DNA of 64,000 nt from NCBI GenBank assembly GCA_008711295.1, contig VUYV01000072.1, positions 3,749,691 through 3,813,690 of the forward strand, written 5' to 3'. Shown here one piece after another: positions 12,311-26,763 of the stretch; position 1 is the stretch's first letter, and each line of letters starts with the position of its first letter. The notes below the pieces were generated by a model. It was not told where the DNA came from and searched no databases. It saw nothing but the letters and a program-made list of their open reading frames with translations. The position numbers were made by a program, and so were the translations under genes. Origin of the DNA: Anarhynchus alexandrinus (Eukaryota; Chordata; Aves; Charadriiformes; Charadriidae).

Positions 12311-15300
12311 TCTCTCTAACACAAAGAGGCTCTGACATACGGCACCAGACCTCCAAGCAATCAATGGAAGTAATTAGCTTTCTCTGCCCGACGTGCGCTC
12401 CATCTTAACTATTGCTATTTTGCGCTCGTGGAATTCATTAACGCAACCCTAACAGAGACATACTTCTACATACTTAATCACAAATCCTACTTCAAATAGA
12501 CTCATATAGTGGCAGATTCATTAAGAGAAAGAAAACCCCCACTACAAAATTACAGAAGAAAAGCACCGTTTGAACACCTACAAAGCTCCAAAGCCAAGCG
12601 GGCACAGTCCTTGCCTCCCCTTACTCCCACCTCCTGTCCCGAGCCTGATGCTCGTCCCCAGTGCATTTAGTAGCCGGGCTGGGAGGTGAGTTTTTCGGGT
12701 TTGTGGTTTGTCTGTTGTTGGGATTTGAGGAGGGGAGAAGTGCAGAGATTAAAACCAGGAGAGGTTTTCTACTGTGATATACCCCAGTTCAAGAACGTCC
12801 ACTGGGCTTGACACAACTATGTTTGGTCCTACAGCCAGCGTCACGTGGCATCAGATTAACCAAAATTATCCTTTGAAATCTCCGAGTTTATGAATCTCTT
12901 GCTCTCCTCCTCCGTTCTACCTGGGCAGCATTAAATCAGACCTCTGCTCCTGCCTCCAGGTCACGGCCCACTGTTGGCTTCCATCAACCATGAACAGAAT
13001 GGTAAAATTGTCCTTCACAGTCTTCAGCTGGAGAACATTCAGCGCGCACAGTCTTTGGAGAATTGAGCTGTCAGAAGTACAAATCCCTCGAGCTCAGAAA
13101 CGGTTATCGTTTCCCCCACTGCCACCTCGCCTGGGTTGAATGAGATACAGCCTCTCTGCACGTGTGATGGGACACAGACGGGGACAAGGGACCGCAGGGA
13201 CCTGACGAGGGGATGGAGGCTGTGCTCCACAAGGGAGAGGAGGAGGAGAGGTTGGGGAGGGGAAACAAAGACCCAGCAGAAGCAGAGAGGACTCGAAGGC
13301 ACGCCCACGCAGCCTGGGGCACCTTCTAATGAACTCCTTGACACACTCATTCAATGAAGAGGGGTAAATTTCTTCTCCGAAGCTTCAGAAGGCATCGTGC
13401 AGAGTAAGGAGGAGCAGGGGGAAAAGGGTAAGTGGGAACCCTGAAACTCGTGGGATTTTCTTCATTTCCTCCCAATTTCCAAGGTCGCTCGCTGGCAGCG
13501 CCGCGTCTCTCAGGTACAGCCCTCCACCCCTCAGCAGAGCTCCGTAAGTGTTAGAAGAGCTTCTAAGTATGGAAAAAGTCTATATTTACACTGCAATAAT
13601 ACACCACTCGCCGTAAGCCTAAGAATGAAGCCCAACCAAAGGGCCCTCTCTAAATGAGGGGGATGGGGGTCCCTTTAAACATAAAGCGCAACAAAATTAT
13701 ACCACGGAAACTCTGGGACATTATTCAAACCATCCACATGAATAAAACATCCCACTTTTGCCAAGTTTTGTTCGAGCTGACTTCAGCTTTCTGCTTAAAC
13801 AAACCTCAGGCAATACTGACATCATTTGTAGCAGAGGCAGCGTTTTATTTAAGCTTGAAATCTGAGGGTGTTGGGTAGATTACCAAATAAAGAGTTGATT
13901 TTTCATCTAAAGAATCTCAAATGACCTGACTTCAAAGGCTGGATTTAGACTTAGTAAGCCAACGGGAAACAAACATCTTTAATCTCCACACTGACATTAA
14001 ACTCAAACAGAAAATAACTCTGGGAAAAGCCCTTTATCGTCAGACATAGAAATAGGGGAAAGGTGGGCAAAAAAAAATAATAATCCAAATTACTCTACAT
14101 GAATAGCCTGCCTCACAGGCAAGGTTACCTAGTTCCTCTCTTCCTGCTATCTTTTTCCATCCCATTTTACTCACCTCTTCTTCAAACGTGAAGTTATGGT
14201 AGGCATTGAACCTAGATTAACACACCTGAACACCGAGCGCTAAGAATTTGCTCTAGGGCAAATGCAGACATTTACATACATATGCAAACACCTAAATTTT
14301 CTGTATTCTGCACCTAGGTGCTACTGCACTTTAAGAAAGAAGCTTTGCACATGAAAGAAGAGAAGTCTGGCAGCACAAAGTGATCATTTTTGGCCCTGGA
14401 GATGTCAAGTTATTAGACCTGAAGCCTTGTTCCTAGTATAGGATTCAACGGTGCTTGTTCCTCATCTTTGCAAATACACCGTGAGACTAGAAACCACGTG
14501 CCTGCCTAAAAAGGACATGCTGAGATCCATTGTCTTCTCCCCTACCTCCACAACAACAACTTTCAGAAACCACCCAGAAGCTCAAAATATGTAATACCCC
14601 CCAAAAGAAGCAAGAGGGTAGAAGAGGAAACCATGTCCTTTACCATAAGAATACTGCCACCAAATGCCGTGTGGTCCAGGCACAGATAGGTGACCATCTG
14701 CCACTGAGACGAAACAGGCTCTGGGTTTAAAGGCAGGAGCTGTTTAACAATGAACAATAGGAAAACAACATTGAAAGCAGGAAGGATACCATAAATTGTT
14801 TGAAATTACTAGATGAAGTTTATTTGGGGGAATTCCAATACAAAACCCACGACAGCATGTACATCCTTTATTCAGGCACCAGAAGGGACGCGATCTAAAG
14901 AAAGCAGTTGCAAGCTCCACAGCTCAGACTTATAAAAACGTACCCACAAGTAATAACGCGCCATCACGTTTCTTTTTTAAACAAAATCGTTGCCCTTCTT
15001 TGGAAAAGGAATATCGAGTTTCCCGCTGAATAAATTGAGGGAGCCTCATTATTTTTAGCACGCTAAGTGAACCTGTCAATCTACTTACACAAATACATAC
15101 AATCGCTCTGATCCGGCGAGATGCTTAACACATGGAACTCTCAGACTTCAGAAGCCTGAGCCGCTCACAAGGGCGCACACAGTACCTCCCGAGTATGGAG
15201 TTACACATACCGCGTGTAGCTTAAAAATACAAAACGACAGAAATACAGCCTTAAATCAGGAAGTCCAAGCGCTGCCTTTGGATGTAGGCACTGAAGCGTT

Positions 15301-16183
15301 CATCCAAGCTCGGTTTTACCATTGCAGCGCTCTCGAGCTGCACACGCGAAGTCACGCACACGTTACGCACGCTGATGGGCAAAACTCGATCACCTCCGAA
15401 GACTGGAGCGCAAGGCCGTGCTCCTGACACGCCGTTTTCTACCACTAACCCAGACCTCAAAGCAAAGCTGTGTCCACAAGCCAGGTTTTACACACCCAGA
15501 GAAACATACTCCAATGAAGAAGACGTGAAGAAGATGTGAACAAGCCCTGGGGAGTCAAGTGGCACACCGGGCTGAACTCCACCCCCAGGGCTACATCGTT
15601 GAGATGTAAACCATAAACCAGCTCAGTCTGACTGAAAGAACGGTACGTTCTCTTGAAACGCACGTGATGTTTGGTGAAGCTTTGGAAGCTTTCTTCCAAT
15701 TCACCTTCCAGTTGTAACAGCAAAGAGCACCAGTCTCCACGGGGCAGAAGATGACAGAGAAGCCGTTACTTACCAAATGCAACCTGCTCCTCAAAGCGAC
15801 CAAGCAATGCATTGGGAAGGTGCTTGCGGACAACTCTGGGTAGATGTCGGAATTTGACTTGCCAAATTAAGAGTTTGAGAACACAAAGCACACAATGCTG
15901 CTAGGTGGAAAGCCCTTAAAAATATTATTGAATGGAATTTTTGAATATTTATGGACAGAAGTAGATCAGCTGTGACTGGAATGGAAAGCCGCCCATGCTC
16001 CAACCCCCTCCTTCTAAACATCAAGCTGGGAATTTGTGATGTGTACCTTACGAAAGGTCTTCAAGGAAATATAGTCCAGAGTTTAATTACAAACTGTGCC
16101 TTTCTCCAGAGGTATAAAATAGCTTTTGTAACTAAAGGAAAATCCATTACTACAGAGAATATTGAGGCTATAGAGTAGAAGGA

Positions 16184-16490
16184 ACCAGACTCTTTTCAGT
16201 GGTGCACAGCAACAATGGAAGGCAACAGACACAAATTGGAACATGGGAAATTGCAATCAGATATAAGGAAGTACTGATTTTTTTTTCTTTTCTTTGTATT
16301 AAAATACACTGTGAAGGTCATCAAATGCTAGAACAGGTTGCTCAAAGAGGTTGTGGAATCTCCATCCTTGGTGGTGTTCAAGACTCAGCTGGAGAAGACC
16401 CTGAGCAACCTGCTCTATTTGACTTGCTTTATGCAGCTGGTTGGACTGGATGGCCTTTGGAGACCCATCTAACCTGAATCATTCTATGAT
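16184..16490 (+). mobile_element. CR1 LINE fragment, older copy
   Basis: It begins near CCAGACTCTTTTCAGTGGTG, a typical CR1 ORF2 3' segment, runs through GAGGTTGTGGAATCTCCATC and GAGCAACCTGCTC, and ends TGAATCATTCTATGAT. It is diverged and carries a T-rich expansion around 16278-16300. It lies antisense to FNDC3B. Confidence 0.88.
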
Positions 16491-18894
16491 GTAACTCTGC
16501 AGTAAAAAATCATTTAGTTTTAATGCTGAACATAAGCCTTGGAAGTTCCACCTCTAAAGGCTTCTTAAAAACAAGAAAATTAAAAAACAAAGACATCCAA
16601 ACAGTATGAAATGTATCATAATAATCAAGAAAGTTTACATAATACAAGGTTTCTACTCATGTCTGTCAAGTGAGTTATGGTCTGTTAATTACTCCACTTC
16701 ATGGCAGCCCGTTTCTCATGAATGCACCAAGCATGAAAAGAATGCGAACAATATCAGGTAGAAAACACCTGGAAATTTCTTCTGCCACGATTTGTTTCAA
16801 CACTTGCTAATACTGTGTGAATTATTTATATTAAAAAAAGAAAAAAAAAAGAAATGCACTAGAGTACCAAGCAAAGTAAGTTGTATTTTTTATAAGTTGT
16901 AATTCTTGTAAGAATTTTAGAGACATTTCATTTTTGGAAGCTTAATCCTGCTACCTGTTAGTTTTCCTCCAGTGTTGGCAATACTGGGGGTAAAGCAGCT
17001 TTCCTCTTGAAAGCGTTGCTTTTAAATATTTGATGTCATTAACAAGAGCTCCTAAACCTGGCAGGTCACTGTTGATACGATCAAACAGCACACAATTATT
17101 TAATGAAGTCCATTGGATAAAAATTACCCGGCCTGCATTCATCTTTGAACAGTGAAATTGTTTTTGCTTTATTAAATTTTAAGACTGCCATTAAGAAAGC
17201 CTATTAAGAAAGATCTTTTTAAGCTCTCAACAGTATAGCTGGATACTTTGTACCACTGCTACTCATGATCAGCATTAAAATCATTATAATCAGATAATTT
17301 CAGGGCTTTAGAGAGCCATGCTCTACCATCTGGGGACTGACCATGCTGGAGTAAATCAGGCGCAACTCCATTGATGTTGAAGGAATTAGTATTATAAAAT
17401 GATCGAAACTAATCTTCCAGACCGTATTTTGCTACGTACTAATTTGAAAACATACCAGATGTCTTTATTTTCAGTAACGAGTAGGGGCCAAACTATGAAA
17501 GAGCTCTTAACAACCACCAGATGCTAACCAGAACTGGTTTGCAGGCAGCAGTAGCACAACAGCAGCGGGACGGGCTGGAAGCCTTCCCGAGGACCCTCGG
17601 CTGTGTCCATCCTCACCTGCCCGAGCATCGCTGGGAACGCTCACGCTCCAGGCAGAGAAACTACCCTGCAAGACCGGGGAGGAGTGGGCCTTTGCTCAGA
17701 TTTACTAGCGAATCTTTAAGGGATTTGTTAATTCATTTCTGCAACCCCGAACAGAAGGGGATGTTCTCTGTTGGCTTCACACAAATAATTCTTGTTCCTC
17801 AGAAACGTTTTGCTGCTTATGGAGGTCCTCAACAACTGCATGAACCAAAAAGTCCGACAATCTGTACTACAAGAAAAATGAGATTTCACGAGATGGAGTA
17901 GAGACCGGACTAAGAAGCTCCAGAAGGTTGAAGAGTTTACCAAGTATCTGTAAACCAACCACCTTGAGATGGATCCAAATACCATGTGGTCAATTACTCC
18001 TGCGTATAAAGAAATATTTTTCTATACCCAAGTTTTCTAATGCCTGGGACTGTTTCCAACACAAGCAATGCGAGTTCATCCCAGTGGAATAATGCACTAA
18101 TTACCCTCAACTTAATTTTCTCAAAATTGGCTTCCACGAGAACACCGCGAGGACTATAACTCTGGAAGAAGAGGTGCTCTAGGCGATGATTCCAGGCTTC
18201 AAAAACCCAACCTCAAACTTAGAAAGCGTGCTGACTGGACCGAAGCGTCTTCTACTCCGAAGAAAACGTCACAGCCCCAGCGGTGTAAGGTAGGGCAGGC
18301 GCACACAGGTTAAGCCAGAAGAAGAGGCGTACATGTGCTTCATTTGAGTATTACCAATGTTAAATAGGTCAGTGGTTACTAAATAAACGAGGCATTCAGA
18401 CTTCCAGCCGGACCGACGAACCAACCCCCTTCTCAAGTGTCAGGGTACAAGCGCGGCTCAGAAACAAACTTGGAAATCAGTCCTTCATCAGCACTTTCTC
18501 TCCAAGTTCAAGATTATCCTGGTTTGTGTCTGCAGCTAGCACAAGGTGATTTTTTTTTTTGTGCGTGTGTGTTAAGAAGAAGCTCCATCGGAGCACTGTT
18601 TTAAAAGGTAACACTATTTCTTTTAACAACGCATCATTAAAATGTATGAAGTTCCCAACAATTGTCTATACTGGGAAGTTAGCACTACTCGGTGCTAACT
18701 GTGTGCATCCCTATCCCAGCTAGGAGAGCCGCACAAACGATAGTTACTTCGCTCAGCAAGAATATTTAACGCACGTGAAAAATATTCAAGTTCTTATAAA
18801 CCACTTCTATTAGTTCCCCGGTTTTACCGAGACACGGGAGAGAATGATTTGCAATCGTCTACGCGCATGCAGCAGCAGGCACATCTCCAAAGCA
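16491..18894. other. Intronic sequence, no recognised feature
   Basis: About 2.4 kb between two CR1 copies. A 126-codon open frame (17521-17901, plus) has no resemblance to a protein I know. A short T-run followed by GT repeats lies near 18550-18572. Confidence 0.55.
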
Positions 18895-19284
18895 GAGTTG
18901 GGGCTGTTCAGCCTGGAGAAGAGAAGGCTCCAGGGAGATCTTATTGCGGCCTTCCAGTACCTAAAGGGGCTACAGGAGAGCTGGGGAAGGACTTTTTACT
19001 GGGGCATGGAGTGATAGGACGAGGGGGAATGGCTTCAAACTGGAAGAGGGCAGGTTTAGATTGAACATTAAGAAGAAGTTTTTCACTTTGAGGGTGGTGA
19101 GGCACTGTCCCAGGTTGCCCAGAGAGGTTGTTGAGGCCCCATCCCTGGAGGTGTTCAAGGCCAGGCTGGACGTGGCCTTGGGCAGCCTGGTCTGGTGGGA
19201 GGTGTCCCTGCCTATGGCAGGGGGGCTGGAACTCGATGATCTTCGAGGTCCTTTCCAACCTAAACCATTCTATGATTCTATGAT
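18895..19284 (+). mobile_element. CR1 LINE, 5'-truncated 3' end
   Basis: Starts GAGTTGGGGCTGTTCAGCCT and ends CCATTCTATGATTCTATGAT, the canonical CR1 3' end with the octamer repeat. It keeps a readable ORF2 C-terminal remnant (for example [20 protein letters not shown]). It is the same subfamily as the copy at 8423-8838 but in the opposite orientation, so the two form a 10-kb-spaced inverted repeat. It lies antisense to FNDC3B. Confidence 0.95.
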
Positions 19285-22200
19285 ACGAGGAGAGAGGGGA
19301 ATCGCAGGAGCCGCAGAAGCCGTAAGAGGAAGGAGCGATCTCTGGGATGAAGCCGCTGCGCTGGGCAAAACAGAAGGGGTGAGGATATGGCAGGGGCAGG
19401 TTTAGGGCAGGGTTGCAGGCTGTCTCCATCCTACCACCGCCCCCCNCCCCAGGGCTTTTTTAGCAGAGGAAAAAGAAAAACAGGCAAAAAAATCACCAAC
19501 AATGAAAATAAATCACCCAAGGAGCTACCCACAGAGAGGAGTTAGAACTGATTACGCTTTTTTCAAACAGAAAAAAAAAACAAAAAACAACAAATAACAA
19601 AACCAGCTGAATTTTCAGTCCTCTCCTTCTAAGCAGTACTCTTCCTACAAGGGCTACCAAAGAATCCATAAACTGTATTTTCATATAGGAAAATGATTTA
19701 AACCTAAATTATTCCCCTAAACTATATTTATAGTAAATCACTGTTACTTTGTAAAAGTGGGAATAGGTATACAAACACTTTCAAGACACAGCCATTCACT
19801 TTTGCATGTACACACACTGGAGAGAGAGTTATCTACACATTTTTAAAAAAATAACGAAAGGCTTTTCCTCTGGTATTTAAAAATTAATCCTGTTTATTAA
19901 TTGTTGCCTTTTGAATGAGCAAAGCTTTTAGTTGTGTCAAAGCTATTAACAGTGACAGTTGCACATTAAACATATTAAATATTCAGCAGTCTCATTTCAA
20001 TGCCCTTCTTGTAACGCTGCAGAACGTTTACCAACCACCTTGTCTCTCTTGCAAATAAAAAAGAGTATTTCTGCATTTATTTTAAAAGCTAGCTAATTTC
20101 ACATTTCAGCAGAAATTTTATGCAAATATTTATGACAGTTATGTAAATATCCAGGGAATTTTTGCTGTGACAGAAAATCATGGCGAGAGAACGCAGTTCC
20201 TCAGAACCGTCCCCACTCCATGTTTAGAATTCCTCGGATGCTTGAGCACCATCGTTTCGGCATTAGGGCAACAGTAACTAAAGTCCCCGTTAGGGCTGTC
20301 TGAAACGTCCTGCAAGAATAATGGTATGTGCCATTTTGTAGATAAAACGTTATGAAATAAGGATGGCCTGAACGGCTCTGAAATAAACAGATGCCATTTC
20401 ACAGCAAAATAACAGAGAGCATTAAGTGGAAAGGTCTCCTCTATTAATAAAAGCTTGAATGTGCGTTTAATTCTCACATTTGCTATTAATTGTGAGGAAA
20501 GACTGCACGTTATCTTGTTTTCCACTGCGACCAGTGACCCATCTGGGGACAGAAACGAGCAGCAATTTCTCTGCCATTCACTTTCTCGCTACGGCAGAGC
20601 ATCATCTCTGACCAGTCACCGACTGCCCCCATTTCACTTACTTTCTTGAATAAAGGTGGCTCAGCCGTTACAGAACTGCTCCCAAGCAGGAGGCCGGTGG
20701 TATCATACCCTTTTCTACAAGTTATTCGCTCACACCCTCGGGAAGTAAAGCACTTGAGGTCAGCTCTGTGCCAGGAGGGACCGAGAGCTCCCATCAGCTC
20801 AGACCCACCTCGCACAAACGAGCCCTCTCCCCTGGAGATTAGTCTCGACTATCACACACGGGTGAACACTAGATAAAACACTTCCGCTCTCTATATTACG
20901 TTTAAAAGGTCTGTGAGACACAGAGAAAATTATAATAGGGAAACCAAGGGCTGCTCTGGGCACAAGTGAAGCTCTCGTACCGCTACAATATTTTGATAGT
21001 CTCATGGAGAACCAGAAACTGCTGATTTTCATCCATTCTCTCTTCAACTCAGAGTGGAGATTTTAATTTTGGCTTTTTCCAGCACAGGTCAGCTGCCCAA
21101 AGATGACTCCATGGACCTACAGACCACCAGCACAGCCTACCGTGTGTTGCGCCCGCAGCTGAAGCAGTCGGTGGGGTGTGATACCTAACGGGAGAGCGAT
21201 GGAAATAGCCACGCTGGTCCCAGTTTGCATTTGGTATGCACTGTTTGCAAGTGAGGTTTACCGATCCACTAAGGGGAAAAAAAATAATCCATAAACATAC
21301 ACAAGCTGTTCTAAGGCATAATGTATCATATTTTACACGTTATTACTTACAGGAAGGAGTGGTTAATGGAAGAGAAAAATCTAAAGTCTTCAGAGTTCAA
21401 TAGGTGTTCAAGCTCTTTTTTGTATTAATGAGCATGGCGTAGTATTTTCATGATGTTCTAAATACATGCTGTGCGTACATACACACCCCCCCAATATGTA
21501 TCGGCATTATATACACACATTTCATACTATGTGCAGAGTGAGAAAATTAAAAGCACTGCCCCAAAAATCAAAAACGTGACGAGATAAAGAAAAGCTATAG
21601 AAACGATGCTACGTGCAGAATTACAAAGACAATACGGAAAAGCAGTAAGAGGCTGTGATTTCGGAGAGCGTTTCTGGGTCACACACTGTTACAGCAGCAG
21701 CTACAACTGTACTTTAACCTGACCTGTCTTCCAGTATCTAATAATCAGCTCCAATTCAGGTAAGGTGAACCAGGCTGCGGAGATACCTTCACAATATGTC
21801 ATTCAAGATAATGCACCCATTGGCTCAGGTGCAGTTAAGACACTTTTTTTTTTGTTTGGCTTCACGGGCTCACAAAGGGGGACTGCGAGACCAATTTCAA
21901 GCGGGCTGCAACATCTCCTACACCGGCGCTGCACAGACACACAAACCGGTACGTTAGCATGCAGATGGGATGCGCGCGCTATTTCTGGAGCCATCCTAAG
22001 CAGATATAAATAAGTTTCTAAGAATTTTATAAACAAACTCCCCAGTGATCACACAGATGAAGAGCAGATATCCTTAATTCTCACTACTCACCCAAAGGGA
22101 CTGGAAAGCGAGAACATATTCCTGTACAGTGCTGTCACAAAACTCAAAGAACAGCCTGAGGTCGAAAGCAGATTTGAAGATTAAAAATTAACAGGATTAA

Positions 22201-22554
22201 TACATAGAGGAAGTGGAGGAGAAGCCATTAAAACTGTTAGTACTATTTCTAATTTTATTTTTTTTTAATTACAGAAGGCTGAACATTACTCCTGATTATT
22301 CCTCCAGGAGCTTGCACACGAATCTAGCAACTTCTCATCCAACCGAACGCATTACTGAAGATAGAAGGGTTTAATACACAAGTAACGTTTGTCAGTCTTT
22401 TACTTCCCCAAATAAAGGATGCCCAAAACTTGCGGTGCCCCCTTCAGCAGGAGGGTGAATCCCCGCAGGCATCAAACCCACTGGGCACAAGTCTAAGCAA
22501 ACAAGTGATGTTTTTTAGATACAATGGTTAAGGCCTATGACATTGAAATATTCA

Positions 22555-22578
22555 TTAGCATAATATATACTATGCTAA
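22555..22578. repeat. Perfect 8-bp inverted repeat
   Basis: Arms TTAGCATA and TATGCTAA are separated by ATATATAC, inside an AT-rich patch. It could extrude as a small hairpin. No function is evident. Confidence 0.7.
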
Positions 22579-25500
22579 TATATATGCACATATATGCAGA
22601 GTCTATACATAAAGTTGTATAATAGAAAGATACCTGTCTCTTGCCAAAGAGCTTATGATGAAGCATCTCAACACTCCATCCATCTCCTGCTCTGTCAACT
22701 GTTACATGGAAAACGGAGCTCTCGCCCCAAGACCTCTCGCACGTCTGTTACACTGAATGGTTTACTAAAAAGAGGTTTTATATGTCTCAAAACATATATA
22801 ACTGACCTTGTGGCATGCTCATATACCCCGCCGTACCGCACGCAAAACATTACAAATGTTGCTATATTCTTTCTTTCAACCTTTTGGTCACAAAACACAA
22901 GAAAAGTTGACCCTAGCAAAGGATAAACTGAGGAGCTCTGCCCACGAGTTCATTTTCTAGTCTATTGGTCTAATGGTTTAGCTCGGTCTCCAACAAAGTA
23001 TTTGTTGGCACACAGCTGTGAATTTTTTTACTTTTAAGGTTATAACAAGCTTCCTGAAGGAAAAGAAAAATCAAAGGTGTAAATAAATCCACCAATGTTA
23101 AGTGAATGTCTGGTATTCTGCAGTTGGACTTGACAGAATGCATTTTTCTTCACTCCAAACCATGACCCTTGGTTTTTAATACTTGCGCCAATCTACAAAC
23201 ACACATTTGAAGCTTCCACTTTGTATTCCACACCGATTGCACGTCGGAGACACAGATCATGATTCACCATCAGGATACGGTCTCAAGAAGGCATGAAGGG
23301 AGTCATAGAAACCAACCCCATCGAACCTTCTGTAAAAAAGTCATTTCAGAAATGTATTTAAGGAATCCCACATTCTTAACATGAGGAAACACCACAAGCG
23401 ATAATGTAAAAGGAGTTAAATGTTGCTGTCCAATTTCCTTAACTTTAGTATTACTTTGTCATTAAACAATTTCATTACCAGCTTATATTCCATGTCAAGC
23501 AACTGTTACTGTTTAAATTCTTATGTTATACTTAAAAGGAAACGCACACAAATTTTGGCAGAATAATAAAGCAAAATCTGAAATTTCTGGTTCTTATCTG
23601 TATATATTAAAAACACCAAATTTATTTTTTTTAGAATAATGATTTTAGAACAAAATCTGAAAAAATTAAAACATCAAAGCTAAATAATCTTACTAGTAAG
23701 GCTGAAACAAAACATAGGCAGTAAACAAAACCCTAACAAATTTTGAAAAAGGCATATGAAAGAAACAGCTATGCTTTCAAAGAAAAATAAATCTTCAAGC
23801 TCCCAAGGACGCTCGTGGATAAGAAGTTAACAGTGAGACAACCATGGCTATGCATTGACTTGCACCAGCCAGACGTCAGAAGAACACTAGAGCATCCCAG
23901 ATGTGCTGCTTTCCAGCTGCATGCCCCATTAAAACATTCTATACATTCAGAGTGTCACCAACAGTGCCAAGGAGAGGAGCTCCAAGAGAAACGGGGTACT
24001 CCCAGCCCCCCGGCGAATGCAGGGTATTGCCTGCAGCACCTATTTACCAGGACAGCTGGTCCACCTTACTCATATTCCTTCTTGAAAACAGAGGTCTCCA
24101 AACCAAAACATGAAAGACCACCTGTGGACATTCCCTATGTTCTTCCCTAACTTCAAACTTTTGTTTGATATTGTCCTGTTTTGAAACAGAGTACTTTTGT
24201 CTCCCCAGCCGTGTTTCTGAAGCCCACGTTCAGTTAACAAGTTTAAAGGATGCATTTTTATTGCATTACTGATGGAACGCAGCAAGTTCTCCTGGCAACC
24301 TGAACGCTAAAAAAGAATTTAAATTATAAAACCTGCAAGCAGGAATAACCAGAAAAATATTTTCACATAATTTTGCTTCCAAGGATTGAGTCAAGGTTTT
24401 TTTTTCTTATTAACAAATATTTGCATTATTAAAACTTTATTAACTTCTGCTGAAAAAGTTCAAGGTGAGGGAAAAATGACCATGCTGAAAGACAGTTTCT
24501 TTCACCCTCCCTTCTGAGAAGGCTGTCGGCATTCCTGTGCCAACTGCACGTCTGGCTAACGATAGCTATCTTGGCTGCTGCGATGAAAGCAGGCATCGCA
24601 TTTGATCTGCTGAGAGCTCTCTGCCTGGGTATTGTCCTATTGATCCCATCGGAGTCACCAAAGTCGCTGCCCGGGGAGTTCCCCAGCATCCCACCAGTGC
24701 TTTCCCATGCATCGCTTGTAGGCTGCAACACGACTCCAGACCTCGGCTGCCTCAAACTGCCGCCTTTGTGACCAGAATACGTGTGTTCCAGCAAGAGCTG
24801 GGCTACCAAAAAGTCCATCTTAGAAAGCTCTTTGTTTTTCCTCTGTTTAGTACTCTCAAGATTTTATAAGCTCCTAAGAAGAGATATTTTTTAGATCACA
24901 TGCCACCAAAGACCCCCAAAATTATTAGCCTGTGAAAAAAAAAGTTCTTTACACCGTAAGTGTATTGTATGTAAACGATGGAGTATCATGGCTATACCCT
25001 TACCGCTGCAGGAGATGAAGTGCCTATTTCCGAAGCAGGCCATCGGAGCCGCAGCTACACGTGCCCACCCTTCCCAAAACACTCGCCCAGGCGGCGCTCC
25101 CTGGCTCGCACCAAGAGACCTTCTGTTAGATGAGCCGAGCAAGGACTGAGCATCTCAACCAGCTTCGTACAAACCCGGTCTTTGTAAAACCCTTAATCCA
25201 GATCCATCCCATCAAACTTTCGGCTGTTGAGCTGCCCGAGAACACCCTCAATCCATGCCTCCGGCTGTCTAATGCACCCTTTGGGACGCCCTCATCGTTA
25301 TGGAGGCAACCAAGGTGGCTGGATGTCCACCTTGGCCAGCTCAACTAAGTGCCTGAAGTTATACAAAACGCTAAAAGCCTTTGGTCATTCATCAGACTAA
25401 CAAGTGCATCGGGCACAAAACTGTCTCACGGTCATTTCATTTTAGGCTTCCTGGAGCCCACAGGATTCTTCAGATTCTTGGAATTTCTTACCTTCTGTGC

Positions 25501-26763
25501 TCTTCATTTCTTTCCCACAAATACACTTCCAGTGAAATGTTTAGTGACAATAATTGGTAGCCTAATACAAAAAACAGGGTCTTAAAGTTATTTGCTTCTA
25601 AGGCGTGGAGACAAAATATCTGCGAAATCTCTCCAAAAACGAAAAATCTGAAAAAGTGAGCAAGTCTCAGCGTGTTAGTCAGCTGAGAAAAACATTACAG
25701 CGGGGACACTGGAAAGGAAATTACTGTCTCTGTGCTTTGATGTGCGGAGAGAAGTATCCGTCTGTCTTCTAAAAAAGTAACTACGATCACATTCTGCTAT
25801 TGAATCCCTTGCGTTTCAACGAGGAGGACTGCTTGTTATTTTTAACAAATAACAGAAATAAATCAAAGCTATTCTATTTCTGAAGCGTCTGAAGACATGT
25901 GCCTCCCCCGGCGCCCCACACGGTCCCTGCTGCTCTCCCTCCTCCCGTCCTCGCACATCAAAGGCCAACGACCTCCCCAAGGCAATATTCTTTCTGAGTC
26001 TATTTAATATATTTAGGTGGCCTTTATTATAGACTCGTTTAATTGTAAGCAAATTATTGTAATCACAAGTGCGTCTACCAAGAACTTAAACATGGAATAA
26101 CAAATTGACGCGTGTAGGCGGAGAGAGAAAGGAAATGGACTCTCACTGGCCAGAACCTCTATTTTACTGTAACATATATATTTTCCCATATGCAAGTTAA
26201 GCAACAGTTACACTGTTCTCAGGGAGAACCCGGGAGGCGTACAGCGAACTATGAATCCTTTATCGCCTGTTTAACAGCTGGCAGTAAGAAAAGAAGGGAG
26301 TTTAGATGTGCTCGGCCCGCGTTGGGAAGCCAAGATGCATTTGCATCCACAAAACATTATTATTAAGTAATAAGTAATAACAAGGCAGAAACATTTTCTT
26401 CCAATTTGTTAAACTTTTCCAGCCGATGGATCCCGGTTAGTCACAACATAACTATGTCATCGTACGGTTAAAATAAACGCGTCCATTCTGGCAGGCGATC
26501 CGGCAACGCCGCACCTTAGGAGCATGACATGACGCACAGATGCTGGCAACGCGGGGAGCGGGGGGCAGCGCGCTCCACACATCTGTTATTGTGGGAAAAA
26601 TCCATGTTGGTGCTTTGTCAAATTGCTCTATTAGTAATGAATACAGCTGTTTCGCGTCGGATAATCTGTGTTGCAACACTTCACTAAGTGACTCCGCGCA
26701 GAACTATGCCCTGCTGTTCATGCTCAGCTGGAATTCTGATTATCCAGGGAGATGCCACTGCGC

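Larger units (their letters stand above)
9861..16183. other. Intronic sequence with GC-rich and purine-rich patches
   Basis: About 6.3 kb without a recognised gene. It holds a G-rich motif (10744-10765), a polypurine tract (11641-11688), a CpG-bearing patch (about 12000-12310) and a purine-rich stretch (13220-13275). The rest looks like ordinary intron. Confidence 0.55.

Noticed and set aside
18941..19429. 162-codon minus-strand open frame with the same repeated peptide as at 8448-8747
   Set aside because: It is the antisense of a CR1 copy, which explains why the peptide recurs in the window.
23295..23330. AGTCATAGAAACCAACCCC, slightly like a CR1 tail
   Set aside because: The match is too short and is followed by unrelated sequence.
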